Positions 1-9,304 are shown, numbered from the stretch's first letter. The stretch: 64,000 nucleotides of DNA from Chitinophaga fulva (GCF_012927205.1 NZ_JABBGC010000003.1:310001-374000); one strand, 5' to 3'. The notes: generated from the sequence alone by a model not told the origin. Numbers and translations are program-made.

Positions 1-990
1 GCGCTTTACAGAGGGCTGTTTCCGTTATTCATGGTTATTTGAGAATGATTGTCTTTAATATACCGTTGGCATGGCTCAAACACTATTTAGCTGTTAACAT
101 TTTATACAATGCAATGTAATATTACGACATCTCGTATAGGCCATATAGTTAGAAGTTAACCAGTTTTTCACCGATGTTAACAATCCTGGAAATTTCCGGC
201 TAATCAAGAAAAGAAAGCTGTAACTATTGACAAGCTTAGACAAATCAGGATAATTACGCCTGGTTTAATTCGGCTACATCACCCTACAACAGAGGATTAA
301 CAATTTTTTCACTTTTCTTCTGTAACATATTTATGACAAGAAATATACGCTAACACCAGCGCTCAGCATCATTTTACGAAAGAAAATTTTATTTCCTGAC
401 ACTTGAAAACATTCAGTCAGCGCAGCAAATACAGCCATGAAAAATCAAGTCCTGCTCAAAGGTTGGTTTCGCCCACATGCCGGCAATTTCATAAAATCTG
501 CTATCAGATAAGGAGTTGTAGCATTTCACCTTGAAAAAAAAGCCCTATTAATGAAATACAACCCACGCCAGACAGGGATCTTCAGCCAGCAATAAACTTA
601 TCAATTTCCCAAAAAAAACTTGCATCTAAACTGAAAACCATACCTTCTCAACCGCTACAACAAACAAGAATATTTCGTCAACAGCAACTATGTATAAAAA
701 ATCTAAAATATCATCATCACACTAATCAGTTCAAACCAATAAACATTTAACGAATCGATTATAGCGGCAAGTAGCTTGATTTCAAAATCAGGAAGGATAC
801 TGTCATGGGTATCGGGAAGTAAACTTCACTAAATATCCTGCCTGGTTAACCCACGCTGGTATCTGACAACCACGTCATCAGATGCCATGCATTTCTCATG
901 TCCTTTTCCGCCGGATAACGCCAGGCAAAGGATATGAGCAGCGCTTGTCATGCATACCCGTTCCGAATTCAACAACATAAACAAACTGCC
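1..990. other. AT-rich non-coding left end of window
   Basis: No open reading frame with a plausible start, codon pattern or ribosome site is seen on either strand. The longest ATG-started frame noticed (from 437) is about two dozen codons. The stretch is rich in A/T and may hold the promoter of the gene beginning at 991, but no clear -33/-7 pair was found. Confidence 0.6.
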
Positions 991-2169
991 ATGAATTATC
1001 ACCTGATGGTTGATGAGAAGTTCATCAACGATTTTATTACCGATGCAGAAAATGCGGCCCCGGGGAACAACATGTATATAATTGACAACTGGAAAACCAA
1101 TGCCAGGTTTGTAACATCCACCCTGGCGGTCTTTACGCCCTTCTATACTCCGGCTTTCTATGCTATCCTAAAAAAGGTGACAGATAAGGATAAGGTATTT
1201 GTGCACTGGGCTTCCGACCAGGCCATAGAAGCGGTGCTATCTCTTCCATCAAATATTACAACAGGCCTTTTTTTCTGGGGAGGAGATGTGGTGGAAATAC
1301 CATCCTCCCGTTTCAAAAAAACGATATACGGGCCGCTAAGCCTGCCTTACTTCGAAAAAAACGAGGAACGCCCTAAACTGAAACTGAATCCCTTGCGGCC
1401 CAAAAGAATGATCACTTCCTTCGCACAGCGATTTTTCAATTACAAAGGCGCCGACCGGAAAACAACCCTCACCAGGGAGCTGTTCTTTAAACGCCTGAAT
1501 CTCTTTCTTCACTGGGGAAATTTAGATTTTGAATGGGTACGGAAACATTATACTACCGGGGCTGTTCATGAGTATTTCTTCTATGAATTCGGGACAAAAA
1601 TAAGCGAGGAAGAGCAACAACTGATAGAGGCCACCAAAGATACCCAAACAACCACCATCATGCTCGGCAATTCAGATACGATTACCAATAATCACCTGGA
1701 AGCATTGCAAGCCCTGTCCGCATATAAAGATGAGCCAATAAAACTGGTCATCCCGTTGAGTTATGGTAATAAAAAATATGGCAACCTGATAGAAAACGAA
1801 GCCATACGGATTTTTGGGAAAGACAAAATAATGGCGCTTCGCAGTTTCCTTAAACGTGATGAGTACTATAAACTGCTGGCAAAGGTAGACGTGGCGGTAA
1901 TGTTCCAGTTCCGGCTTCAGGCAGTTGGCAATGTAATAGCATTACTTTACCGGAGAAAGAAAATATTTCTGCATAGCCATAGCACATTCTATCAGTTCCT
2001 GAAAACAAATGACGTTACCATTTTCGACTCCAAGGAGATTGGCAAAATGGATTTCAAACAGTTTATTGCGCCAACAGATCAGCAAACAATTGAAAAAAAT
2101 ATAATCAATATAGACAAGCTATATAATGATGAAGAGAAAATGAAAGCACTAACGCGCATACTACAGTAA
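991..2169 (+). CDS. Fuc4NAc-transferase-like glycosyltransferase (WecF/GT56 type)
   Basis: This 392-aa protein resembles TDP-N-acetylfucosamine:lipid II N-acetylfucosaminyltransferases, which add Fuc4NAc to an undecaprenyl-linked saccharide at the cytoplasmic membrane. The family signature is visible in the second half: LGNSDTITNNHLEAL (about residue 223), then IPLSYGNKKYG (about 255), FGKDKI, a DVAVMFQFRLQAVGN block and a KIFLHSHSTFY block. I start at the internal ATG at 991 (MNYHLMVDEKF), because the 19 codons before it do not look like protein and families of this type start at 'M.HL..D.KF'. No signal peptide is seen. The converging flippase gene at 2202-3689 fits a surface-polysaccharide role. 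The exact sugar cannot be read from the sequence. Family assignment is fairly sure, donor specificity is inference. Confidence 0.8.
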   Translation: MNYHLMVDEKFINDFITDAENAAPGNNMYIIDNWKTNARFVTSTLAVFTPFYTPAFYAILKKVTDKDKVFVHWASDQAIEAVLSLPSNITTGLFFWGGDVVEIPSSRFKKTIYGPLSLPYFEKNEERPKLKLNPLRPKRMITSFAQRFFNYKGADRKTTLTRELFFKRLNLFLHWGNLDFEWVRKHYTTGAVHEYFFYEFGTKISEEEQQLIEATKDTQTTTIMLGNSDTITNNHLEALQALSAYKDEPIKLVIPLSYGNKKYGNLIENEAIRIFGKDKIMALRSFLKRDEYYKLLAKVDVAVMFQFRLQAVGNVIALLYRRKKIFLHSHSTFYQFLKTNDVTIFDSKEIGKMDFKQFIAPTDQQTIEKNIINIDKLYNDEEKMKALTRILQ

Positions 2170-2181
2170 ACTGATTCTCAC

Positions 2182-2204
2182 AAGGGCCGGCCGGCCCTTT
2201 TTTA
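2182..2204 (+). terminator. Intrinsic terminator between convergent genes
   Basis: A 9-bp GC-rich stem (AAGGGCCGG / CCGGCCCTT, 2182-2199) is followed by a T run. It directly follows the stop of the glycosyltransferase gene and touches the stop of the convergent flippase gene. Confidence 0.75.
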
Positions 2205-3689
2205 TTGCCTTCTCCTTATTTTGTTGACAGCACTATAGATCGTACTGGTGATATCTCCTGATACCCGGAACGCCAGGACCAATGTGACAAATATGGCTAA
2301 AAATAAAATACCCCTGATAACAATATCAACGAAAGGATGAATGGCAAGTGGTATCCAGATACATCCAAAATAAGCCACCAATGCCACCCCTATTGCCTTC
2401 ACACTACTCATGGTAAATGGTTGCAGCCCAAATTTAACCCAGATAAAAATGTAACGGATAGTATTAAAAACAAGCATGGAGAGCAAAGTGGCATATCCGG
2501 TACCGATTAATCCAAAATGATTGATCAGGTAATAGTTCAGCGGTAAGGAGAGCGCCAGCAATACGACAGAGCTATACAAATCATACCGCCACAACCGGGA
2601 AGTGCTCAGCACCTGGCTGTTTAAACCCGTCCCCATATCAATAACCTTTGATATCCCCAGGCATAATACAACATACTTGCCCACACTGTAATTCGGGGGC
2701 AACAGCTGAAAGAAACTATCTATATTACTCCATATGATGAGAAACACAAACAATGCATAAGTCAATTGCAGCAAAGAGGATTTTACATACACCTCTTCTA
2801 TCTTATCCTTATCCTTATCTTTCCATGCCTGCGCCAACACCGGCAGCCCGATTGCTGAAATACTCCGTTGAGGGACCATTATCAGTTGGGACATATACTG
2901 GGCAATGGTCAGATAAGCCACATCCTGAAGGCCCTTCGAGCTGGTCAGGATCAGCGGTGCGAGGTTATTGGCCAGTAGTGTAAACAGGGAAGCTCCTAAC
3001 AGTGACAGGGAATAGGTAGCCATCTTTGGCAGTAATCTACGGGTAACACGGCTTATCCTGAAATTAAAATACAAAAACTTATGCCTGCGCAGGTATACCA
3101 ATAATGCCAGTAGCAATACGCCGTACAGCAAGGAAAACAACCACAGAAAAGTGTCGAAATTTATCCAACTTAAATAATGTAAAACAATCAGTACCGTGGT
3201 CAATAAACGTAACACCAGTTCTTTCAGAAAATTGGGAAAGACAGTGAGGTGCCTGGAGCCGCTGTAGCTCTCAAATACACCAAATACGGAAAACAGAAAA
3301 ACATTGGGATAAAGCAGGTAAAAATAGGTAATGAACAACGGTGATTTTTCGATATTGGCTTTAATGATGGCATCCTTGAAAAAGAGCGTTCCCAGCACAA
3401 ACAAGCTAAAGCCTATGATCGTGGCTCCCAGCGCCAGGGTTAACATATCATTCTCTTTATCCTTTAAATGTGAAGCATAATATGGAAAAAAACGACTGAT
3501 GGCAGGTACGGTGCTTAACGTACAAATGGGCACCAGGATGATGGCAATTTCCGGCAACAGGCGGGTCAGTGCAAATTGTGTATCTGAAAAGAAACGAGGG
3601 AACAGGAAAACAATATTAACAGCACCGATCGCGAACCCTATGTAAATCAGTAGCGTGGATCTTATACTCTGGTGTTTTATTACTCCCAT
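2202..3689 (-). CDS. Polysaccharide flippase / oligosaccharide exporter (Wzx-like, MATE fold)
   Basis: The 495-aa product is strongly hydrophobic, with roughly a dozen membrane segments, and has the look of the polysaccharide-biosynthesis flippase family that turns lipid-linked saccharides across the inner membrane. Visible hallmarks are the N-terminal IRSTLLIYIGFAIGAVN segment, the RLLPEIA and STVPAISRFFPYY loops, and a late GTGLNSQVLSTSRLWRYDLY loop before two final helices. Length is normal for the family. It converges on the GT56-like gene, and the pair probably works on the same surface glycan. No wzy, wzz or further glycosyltransferases are in the window, so the locus is either small or scattered. 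The substrate is unknown. Confidence 0.8.
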   Translation of the reverse strand: MGVIKHQSIRSTLLIYIGFAIGAVNIVFLFPRFFSDTQFALTRLLPEIAIILVPICTLSTVPAISRFFPYYASHLKDKENDMLTLALGATIIGFSLFVLGTLFFKDAIIKANIEKSPLFITYFYLLYPNVFLFSVFGVFESYSGSRHLTVFPNFLKELVLRLLTTVLIVLHYLSWINFDTFLWLFSLLYGVLLLALLVYLRRHKFLYFNFRISRVTRRLLPKMATYSLSLLGASLFTLLANNLAPLILTSSKGLQDVAYLTIAQYMSQLIMVPQRSISAIGLPVLAQAWKDKDKDKIEEVYVKSSLLQLTYALFVFLIIWSNIDSFFQLLPPNYSVGKYVVLCLGISKVIDMGTGLNSQVLSTSRLWRYDLYSSVVLLALSLPLNYYLINHFGLIGTGYATLLSMLVFNTIRYIFIWVKFGLQPFTMSSVKAIGVALVAYFGCIWIPLAIHPFVDIVIRGILFLAIFVTLVLAFRVSGDITSTIYSAVNKIRRRQ

Positions 3690-3959
3690 TTATAACCAAA
3701 TAAAATAAATGATTCTCTGGCGACAATATTACACTAAATGGGAAGAGAACTCAATTTTATCTTTTCTGCTACCTGGCCCGAACAATATCTATCACATCAC
3801 CCCTGCAGCCAACAGCTACCAAATGCCGGGCATCCGGCAGAAAATCCACGGCTTTTCAATTCACCTTCAGGGAGGTACATATACCTATCAAGCGGATCAA
3901 ATCGAAGATAACCTCTGACAACTCCTTACTTATCATGTCATTCTTTTTTTTCTAGTTAC

Positions 3960-4817
3960 CTATTTTGCATTACCGTGATGCACCCTCTGTTTTTTAAACT
4001 CCGTAGGACTTATTCCTTTATGCCTTTTAAAGGTACGGTTGAGATGACTTTCGTCCGTAAATCCAAGCTCATAAGCAATTTCACTCATGCGCATATCACT
4101 GTGCAATAGTCTGGTTTCCACTAACCTGATTTTGTAATGAGTAATATAGCTCTGGAGTGTTTCACCGGTTTGCTTTTTAAAATACCTGCCCAGGTAATTT
4201 GTTGAAATATTAAAATGACGGCTTAAATTTTCTGTTTTAAGTTTCCCGGGTTCAAAAATGTTGACTTGTATATAATTCAGTATTTCCAAAATAGGCTCAC
4301 CCGTATTTTCCTTTATATTCTTGGGCAATTTTAACGCTATATTTCTTGCTACAACAGTAATGATGGTGCTAATAATCTGTTCTGAAACACGAGTATGATA
4401 GATCTGTTGCCGGGTCTGTTCATCAAGGATGGCATTTACCAGTAAAGAAATCAGCGGTTTATCGGTTTTATTTTTCAAGATACATCCCGGCCTGTGGCTG
4501 GCATTTTGTATAATGTACGCTACATGTGTCACCGCATCCTGGTCCCTGCCCGATTTTTCTCTAATATATGATTCATTAAACCTAAGGAAAAAGAAACGGG
4601 TCTTTTGCTCAATATCAAAGGAGTAAATGTCCTTGGGGGTTAATAAAAATAAATTTCCTTTCCGGTAATTAAACTGGTGGTTATTGACAAACTGTACGCC
4701 TGTCCCTTCCATAACATAGATGAGCTCAAAGAAATTATTACGTTTTAAAGGCTTTTCGAAGCGCTGTAATTCCTTCCACTCGATTTCATATTGTTGGTGT
4801 AAAGTTTCCCGGCCCAT
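3960..4817 (-). CDS. AraC-family transcriptional regulator
   Basis: This 285-aa regulator has an N-terminal cupin-like sensor half (FELIYVMEGTG..., about residues 25-120) and a C-terminal pair of helix-turn-helix motifs. The second of these carries the AraC signature: MSEIAYELGFTDESHLNRTF followed by KGISPTEFKK. The start is placed at the ATG at 4817 (MGRETLHQQYEIEW). The upstream in-frame ATG at 4853 would prepend 12 hydrophobic residues lying in the divergent promoter region. The gene is divergent from the SDR gene at 4904 and may control it, a common arrangement. A possible minus-strand -7 box (TAATTTTG, plus-strand 4830-4837) lies just upstream. The effector is unknown. Confidence 0.88.
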   Translation of the reverse strand: MGRETLHQQYEIEWKELQRFEKPLKRNNFFELIYVMEGTGVQFVNNHQFNYRKGNLFLLTPKDIYSFDIEQKTRFFFLRFNESYIREKSGRDQDAVTHVAYIIQNASHRPGCILKNKTDKPLISLLVNAILDEQTRQQIYHTRVSEQIISTIITVVARNIALKLPKNIKENTGEPILEILNYIQVNIFEPGKLKTENLSRHFNISTNYLGRYFKKQTGETLQSYITHYKIRLVETRLLHSDMRMSEIAYELGFTDESHLNRTFKRHKGISPTEFKKQRVHHGNAK

Positions 4818-4875
4818 GGTATAAAAATACAAAATTAGCGTAATAATGTACAACTGGAATAGTATTCGCCTTGTA

Positions 4876-4883
4876 TATTTTTG
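4876..4883 (+). promoter_or_regulatory. Candidate Bacteroidota -7 box (TATTTTTG)
   Basis: TATTTTTG fits TAnnTTTG. A CTG at 4854-4856 sits at the expected -33 distance, one mismatch from TTG. Transcription would start near 4890, giving a short leader to the ATG at 4904, and this supports that start over the in-frame upstream TTG at 4871. Confidence 0.5.
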
Positions 4884-4903
4884 CCAATATAAATTCTAAT
4901 AAA

Positions 4904-5470
4904 ATGAAAATTTTAATGATTGGTGCAAGTGGCACTATTGGTAAGATGGTTACAGCGGCACTGAAGGAGCATGAAATTGTTGCGGTGGGAAGAAAAACCG
5001 GGGCTGTTATGGCTGATATCTCTTTAGAAACTGCCGTGGAAAATTTATTTAAGCAAGTATCAGATATTGATGCTGTCATTTGTACTGCTGGCGATAGTGT
5101 TACAGCTAACCTGCCAGAGATGAACAAGGAGCAATTCATGGTGGGTATTCAGCAGAAGCTGTGGCCACAGATTAACCTGGTGCTTTGCGGCATGAAGTAC
5201 CTGAAGGATAATGGCTCATTCACCCTTATATCCGGAAAAATGGGTGAATTTCCTGTTAAAGGATCGTCAGGAAAAGCGATTGTCAACGGAGCAATTAACA
5301 GCTTTGTAATAGCTGCGGCGCAGGAAATGCCCCGAGGAATCAGACTAAATGTTATCAGCCCTGCTAAAGTGTCGGATATTAATGGGGATGAATTAATAGC
5401 AGCTTATGTAAGATGTCTTGAAACAGCAATAAATGGGGAAATTATAAGAGTAGGTTATCATAAACAGTAA
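4904..5470 (+). CDS. Short-chain dehydrogenase/reductase (SDR), atypical
   Basis: The 188-aa protein has the SDR nucleotide-binding start MKILMIGASGTIGKMV, an ADISLETAVENLF segment and the NVISPAKVSD segment near the end. It is shorter than classical SDRs (about 250 aa). The usual Tyr-x3-Lys catalytic pair is not evident: the matching region reads KGSSGKAIVNGAINSF, with no Tyr. It therefore belongs to the short group of SDR-like proteins and its activity is uncertain. It stands divergent from an AraC regulator at 3960-4817. The lipocalin-like gene follows after 5 bp, so the two probably share a transcript. Confidence 0.8.
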   Translation: MKILMIGASGTIGKMVTAALKEHEIVAVGRKTGAVMADISLETAVENLFKQVSDIDAVICTAGDSVTANLPEMNKEQFMVGIQQKLWPQINLVLCGMKYLKDNGSFTLISGKMGEFPVKGSSGKAIVNGAINSFVIAAAQEMPRGIRLNVISPAKVSDINGDELIAAYVRCLETAINGEIIRVGYHKQ

Positions 5471-5475
5471 TTAAC

Positions 5476-6009
5476 ATGAAAAATATACTATATCTCGTCT
5501 TTACGGTGTCCTTCTATTTTGCACAGGGACAAAGTAACACAGGAACAGCAATTCATCAGGAACAGCAGCAACTATGGGGCACATGGTCACTTATCTCAGT
5601 TGAAAATACAAACGCTGATGGCAGTAAAATTTCTCCTTATGGCGAACATCCCGTAGGAATGCTCATTTTTACAAGCACAGGAGAATACGCGATTCAGATA
5701 CTAAAAGCTAATCGAAGTAAAGTTGCCGCTAATGATAAAGATAAAGCTACACCGGAAGAAAATGCGATGTTAGTGCGAGGAAATAATTCTCATTTTGGGA
5801 CCTATACTATTGATGAAAACAAACAAGTCATTGTATTCAATATCCAACATGCATTTTATCCAAACTGGGAAGGAATTGCGCAAGTACGTACTTATTCATT
5901 GAAAGATAATCTGCTAACGTATACGGTGACGACACCTACAAACGGGGGAGCTGCCGTGGCGAAAGTGGTATGGAGGAAAAATCAGCATAGTCCTTCCGCT
6001 GCTCAATAA
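5476..6009 (+). CDS. Lipocalin-like domain protein, secreted
   Basis: The 177-aa product begins with a signal peptide (MKNILYLVFTVSFYFAQGQS) and then carries a lipocalin-like domain of the Lipocalin_5 kind. The typical opening LWGTWSLISVENTNADG, the GMLIFTSTGEYAIQIL strand and the HFGTYTIDENKQVIVFNI strand are all visible. The family often sits next to small oxidoreductases and AraC regulators, and its ligand is not known. It starts 5 bp after the SDR stop codon, so it is likely co-transcribed with the SDR. The protein is expected in the periplasm. Confidence 0.8.
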   Translation: MKNILYLVFTVSFYFAQGQSNTGTAIHQEQQQLWGTWSLISVENTNADGSKISPYGEHPVGMLIFTSTGEYAIQILKANRSKVAANDKDKATPEENAMLVRGNNSHFGTYTIDENKQVIVFNIQHAFYPNWEGIAQVRTYSLKDNLLTYTVTTPTNGGAAVAKVVWRKNQHSPSAAQ

Positions 6010-6019
6010 TGGTACAAGT

Positions 6020-6048
6020 TTGAAATTTCATTTCTTGTATTATATTTG
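6020..6048 (+). promoter_or_regulatory. Bacteroidota-type promoter (TTG-N18-TATATTTG)
   Basis: TTG at 6020-6022 and TATATTTG at 6041-6048 are 18 bp apart, close to the Bacteroidota -33/-7 consensus. The ATG of the next gene (6053) lies only 4 bp after the box, so transcription would start on or next to the start codon. Confidence 0.6.
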
Positions 6049-6052
6049 TTGA

Positions 6053-6574
6053 ATGCCTCATGAAATAACTGCTATCATTCTCAAGGGACCAGTTAATACT
6101 GACCAGATTGTTCATTTTGATCTGGAAGCAGTTCCTTTAACTGCTGAATTAACCCTTTTTCATTTTAATAATTATTATATGGCCTACTGGGAACATATAA
6201 TGGGCGCGAAAGGTTATCTTGATATATTAAAACAAGAAGTTTCTCCCAATTATCAAATTGGTAAGATATTCGTTTCTCCAATTAGTAAGGTGGTGGCAGA
6301 AATCATGAAGCGCATTTCCAAAACTGAAGATCCTCTTTATGCAATAATTATAACGGATTACTTTGGAGGAATAGGCGGCCAATGGGCGAATGTATTTCGA
6401 GGGGAAGTAAATCAGGACATTAATATAAAATGGATTAATGAAGCATTGAGATTACTTGGTGTAAAAGCCGCTCCCGAGCTCGATGAATTTGATACTGTCG
6501 GGCTGACTAAAATCCGCGTTGGGCCGGAGTACCTGTTTAAGTACACAGATTTGTGCGATGAACATGGACTGTAG
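6053..6574 (+). CDS. Uncharacterised 173-aa protein
   Basis: I do not recognise this protein. It is a soluble, mixed alpha/beta sequence without signal peptide or membrane segment. It opens with MPHEITAIILKGPVNTDQI and has a glycine-rich stretch (DYFGGIGGQWANVF) in the second half and an acidic C-terminus (APELDEFDTVGL). Codon use and the promoter at 6020-6048 support a real gene. If that promoter is used, the mRNA would be leaderless or nearly so. It stands alone between the lipocalin-like gene and a degraded secreted-protein gene, with 157 bp of non-coding sequence after it. Confidence 0.65.
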   Translation: MPHEITAIILKGPVNTDQIVHFDLEAVPLTAELTLFHFNNYYMAYWEHIMGAKGYLDILKQEVSPNYQIGKIFVSPISKVVAEIMKRISKTEDPLYAIIITDYFGGIGGQWANVFRGEVNQDINIKWINEALRLLGVKAAPELDEFDTVGLTKIRVGPEYLFKYTDLCDEHGL

Positions 6575-6731
6575 CTATATAACCCATACCCCTGTCATTA
6601 TTATTTGTATCTCATTAAAAGCTCGTTAACCCAGCGATCCTGCAAAGAGGAAGCAGGCAGTATAAGTATATTTAATTTCAGAAGAAAGTAATCAAGGTAT
6701 CCATCCCCAATGACCTATAAACGCTGTATAG

Positions 6732-8291
6732 ATGTGTAGCTTCTATTTCAAACTGCTGTCATGGCTCCTGGTTGTACAGGGTGTTTCACACCTTACAGCA
6801 TCCGCCGAAGGAAGCAAACAACTGAACCAGAATGGCGGAAACAGGGCTTACATCAATGCGAGCCTTACAGCCACTCCCTGCAATCCCTTCCCTATGCCTG
6901 CAACTGTTTGGGTGTATGTTAAAAATGGTGAACGGTTTTATTTAGGCTCCAGCGCACAAGGTATTGGAACAGGGACCATCATCATGCGAGACCCCAATGG
7001 CAATCTGTACTCAACCGGAAACAGTGCAATTGTTGGACGTATCAACAACCGCAACGAAGAAGTGGTTGGTCCTACGGCGGTATTAGGAGATGGCGGCTAT
7101 GTCACTTTTACCCGGTTAATATCTGCAGCAGATGAAGGCGTATGGGAGATCGCATTTATCCCGCCAGACATTAATGCTACCACACCGCCCCCTCCCATTG
7201 CCGCCTCTGGTAATTGGGTACAGCCAGCGAATTCCAGCTACATAGCCGCATTTGATGTAACGGTAAAAAGTACTGGCGGGGGATTTGTACCAGGGCGTGT
7301 GTTTACGAAGGTATTAAATCTTAACATGGGAAGTCCTAATACCGGTTTCCGTGGCAACCTGCGGATATTAACCGATTCAGGCTATCAGTATACGCTTAAT
7401 CCAAATGGATTTGGCAGCAATGCAGATTTCAGCATAGTAGCAAACAACAAAGGTTTCAAGAATGCAAGCGGTGGCCCTTCCCATAGCAGCGTGAACAGCC
7501 TGAATGGTTATATAGATCCCCGTATACCGGATACAGGGGATGATGTTACCTACAAATTATTTTTTAATACCCCAGCTTCCTCGCTCCCAACACAAGCGCC
7601 CATTTTTGGCGGCACTACCTGGCTACTTCGTACGCCGGTTACGGTATGGGCTAATGGAATTACGTTTACCGGCGCAGGAGATACCCTAAACACAGGTGGG
7701 AATTTTACACTAACCACAGTAGGTACCGGTAAATATGAGATTTTCCTGGACATCAACAAGAACAACAGTTATACCGATACTGTTGATAAAGTTTTCACCG
7801 GATACGCGACCAGCACTACTACTATTATACCCTGGGACGGCACCGATGGCCTGGGCGCCCAGGTGTCCGCCACTGGTAACTATAATGTCAAAGTACACAT
7901 GGGAAGACAAGAGGTCCATTTATTTATAATTGATGTCGAAAACAATCCAAATGGCTTTGTGCTTACGCGGACAAATGGTTTCTCACCCAATGATTCTGTT
8001 TACTGGAATGACAACGGACTACCACTGATTGACACACCATCAGCACCTATTACCAATTTAACGGGTATTTCAAGCACCGTCAACGGGCACCGGTATGGCT
8101 CCAGTACTTATCCGGACAGTAGTTTTGGTTCGGGTATAGCCATTGACACCTGGACCTATACGCAAAATAACGTGAGTATATTCGAACTATCTTTGACGCC
8201 GACGGACGCAACCAGGAAGTACAGCGCATTACCGGTGATGCAGAAAAGACCCACCAGGCTGGTATGCCAGGATATTACAAAGTGTTGGTGA
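6732..8291 (+). pseudogene. Secreted surface-type protein, 3' end disrupted
   Basis: The frame encodes 519 aa starting with a signal peptide (MCSFYFKLLSWLLVVQGVSH) and then low-complexity beta-rich sequence typical of large Bacteroidota surface proteins. It includes a KYEIFLDINKNNSYTDTVDKV segment and an AIDTWTYTQNN segment of a kind that in longer proteins precedes repeated extracellular domains. The C-terminal 40 residues or so (from about 8170) look unlike protein, while another frame becomes strongly coding there (8171-8410). I read this as a gene that has lost its true 3' end by frameshift or deletion. An intact protein ending at 8291 is possible but less likely. Confidence 0.55.
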
Positions 8292-8410
8292 TAGCCGTAT
8301 CGCCCGGCATCTTAAATAATGGAAAAAGAGTGATCATCGATTTAAAAAACCGTAAAAAACTATTAGTACCAGATGATTACAGGCTATTAAAATCTTTCAC
8401 TATTGATTGA
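8171..8410 (+). pseudogene. Orphan C-terminal coding fragment in a shifted frame
   Basis: Starting right after a stop codon at 8168-8170, this frame is open for 79 codons without a start codon. It reads like a genuine protein C-terminus: TIFDADGRNQEVQRITGD, then AGMPGYYKVLVIAV, KRVIIDLKNRKKLLVPDDYR and a natural stop at 8408-8410. It overlaps the last 121 nt of the 6732 frame. It is either the displaced end of that gene or the end of a different gene joined by deletion. The family is not recognised. Confidence 0.5.
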
Positions 8411-8422
8411 TCTGCAATTGCC

Positions 8423-8607
8423 TACACGAACATCCTTGTGATATCCTTCACGCATCCTTTAGGTATCCTTCACGCATCCTCGTCCCTACAGGGTATCTGG
8501 TCCGGCGTAAACCGGTATTATTTTATCCGTCCGGTAATTCTCCATCGCGGAACATTTTTTCTCCGGCTTCGTATATGGATTGGCGAATGAATTCGTCAAC
8601 TTTGAAC
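8423..8607 (+). repeat. Dispersed repeat element, copy 1
   Basis: This ~185-nt stretch matches 44241-44426. Both copies open with a TACAC(G/A)AACATCCTTGT block and an array of ATCCTT hexamers. They diverge in the middle and end in a 73-nt block (8535-8607 here) that is 72/73 identical between copies, the only difference being at 8544. Read on the minus strand, the conserved block is open and protein-like (FKVDEFIRQSIYEAGEKMFR) but has no start codon. Function is unknown. What follows to 8791 holds nothing else I can support. Confidence 0.75.
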
Positions 8608-8791
8608 CATGAACAGCGCAGACAACCAGCTGGCAAAACTTCATTCTCTGAATATGCTCCGTCATAAATCTTCCCACTCCCTATATGAACTAATTGTTAC
8701 CAGATGAGGGATTTATCTTTTCTAAACGAATACATAGTAAAGGCTTCCGTAGCAAGTTATTCATCATCCCTATCATTTAACGTAAAAAGTT

Positions 8792-9304
8792 ATGCGTAAT
8801 TCTATCCCTATAAAAGCACTGGCACTATTGGCAGCAGGGCAGCTGCTGATGGCATCGTGTAAAAAGAACAAAGACGCTACCCCTGATAAATCCGCCAAAT
8901 ACGGATTGGTAGCAGGTAACTGGCAACAAAAGGATATTGTTTTTGCCGTTCCGGTAAAGCTCGGCGGACAAAATATCCCCGCCGGCACCAGCATCATTAA
9001 ACTGGCGCCCCTCTTAGGCCAGGCCGGCGCATTATTTACCTGTACCACCACCAACACTTATCAGTTCGGCGCCGATGGCAAATTCAATATCAAAGGCTGC
9101 ACTGATCTGATACTGCCCACTGCCGGCAATGCAGGCTCCTGGAAACTGGACGTACACGATGCTGTATTCTTGCTCACAAACGAAAAAGGCAACAATGACC
9201 CGCACTGGATCGAAAATGTAAGCGATTCTACCCTGGACCTGTCTATTACAGTCACCATCCCGGGCGTAGCCACTGCTCCTTTAGTATTGAAACTGAAGAA
9301 ATAA
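8792..9304 (+). CDS. Small lipoprotein, lipocalin-like
   Basis: The 170-aa product has a lipoprotein signal peptide with a lipobox MASC, acylated Cys23, followed by Lys-Lys, as usual for Bacteroidota lipoproteins. The mature part contains a lipocalin-like pattern (LVAGNWQQKDIVF near the start, TNTYQFGADGKFNIKGC in the middle, GSWKLDVHDAVF later). I do not recognise a specific family. It lies on the same strand 77 bp upstream of the ECF sigma gene, so it could belong to that locus or be independent. Location is probably the outer or inner membrane facing the periplasm. Confidence 0.8.
   Translation: MRNSIPIKALALLAAGQLLMASCKKNKDATPDKSAKYGLVAGNWQQKDIVFAVPVKLGGQNIPAGTSIIKLAPLLGQAGALFTCTTTNTYQFGADGKFNIKGCTDLILPTAGNAGSWKLDVHDAVFLLTNEKGNNDPHWIENVSDSTLDLSITVTIPGVATAPLVLKLKK

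Noticed and set aside
3709..3918. Short plus-strand frame of 69 codons upstream of the flippase gene
   Set aside because: No ribosome site, no recognisable composition of a protein, and it overlaps the likely promoter region of the divergent gene.
8423..8500. ATCCTT array considered as a CRISPR array
   Set aside because: Units are 6-16 nt, without spacer-sized unique sequence or cas genes anywhere in the window.
8407..8677. Short frames on both strands across the first repeat copy
   Set aside because: Codon content follows the repeat, not a protein; the one coherent peptide reading (minus strand of the 73-nt block) has no start codon and is reported only as part of the repeat.
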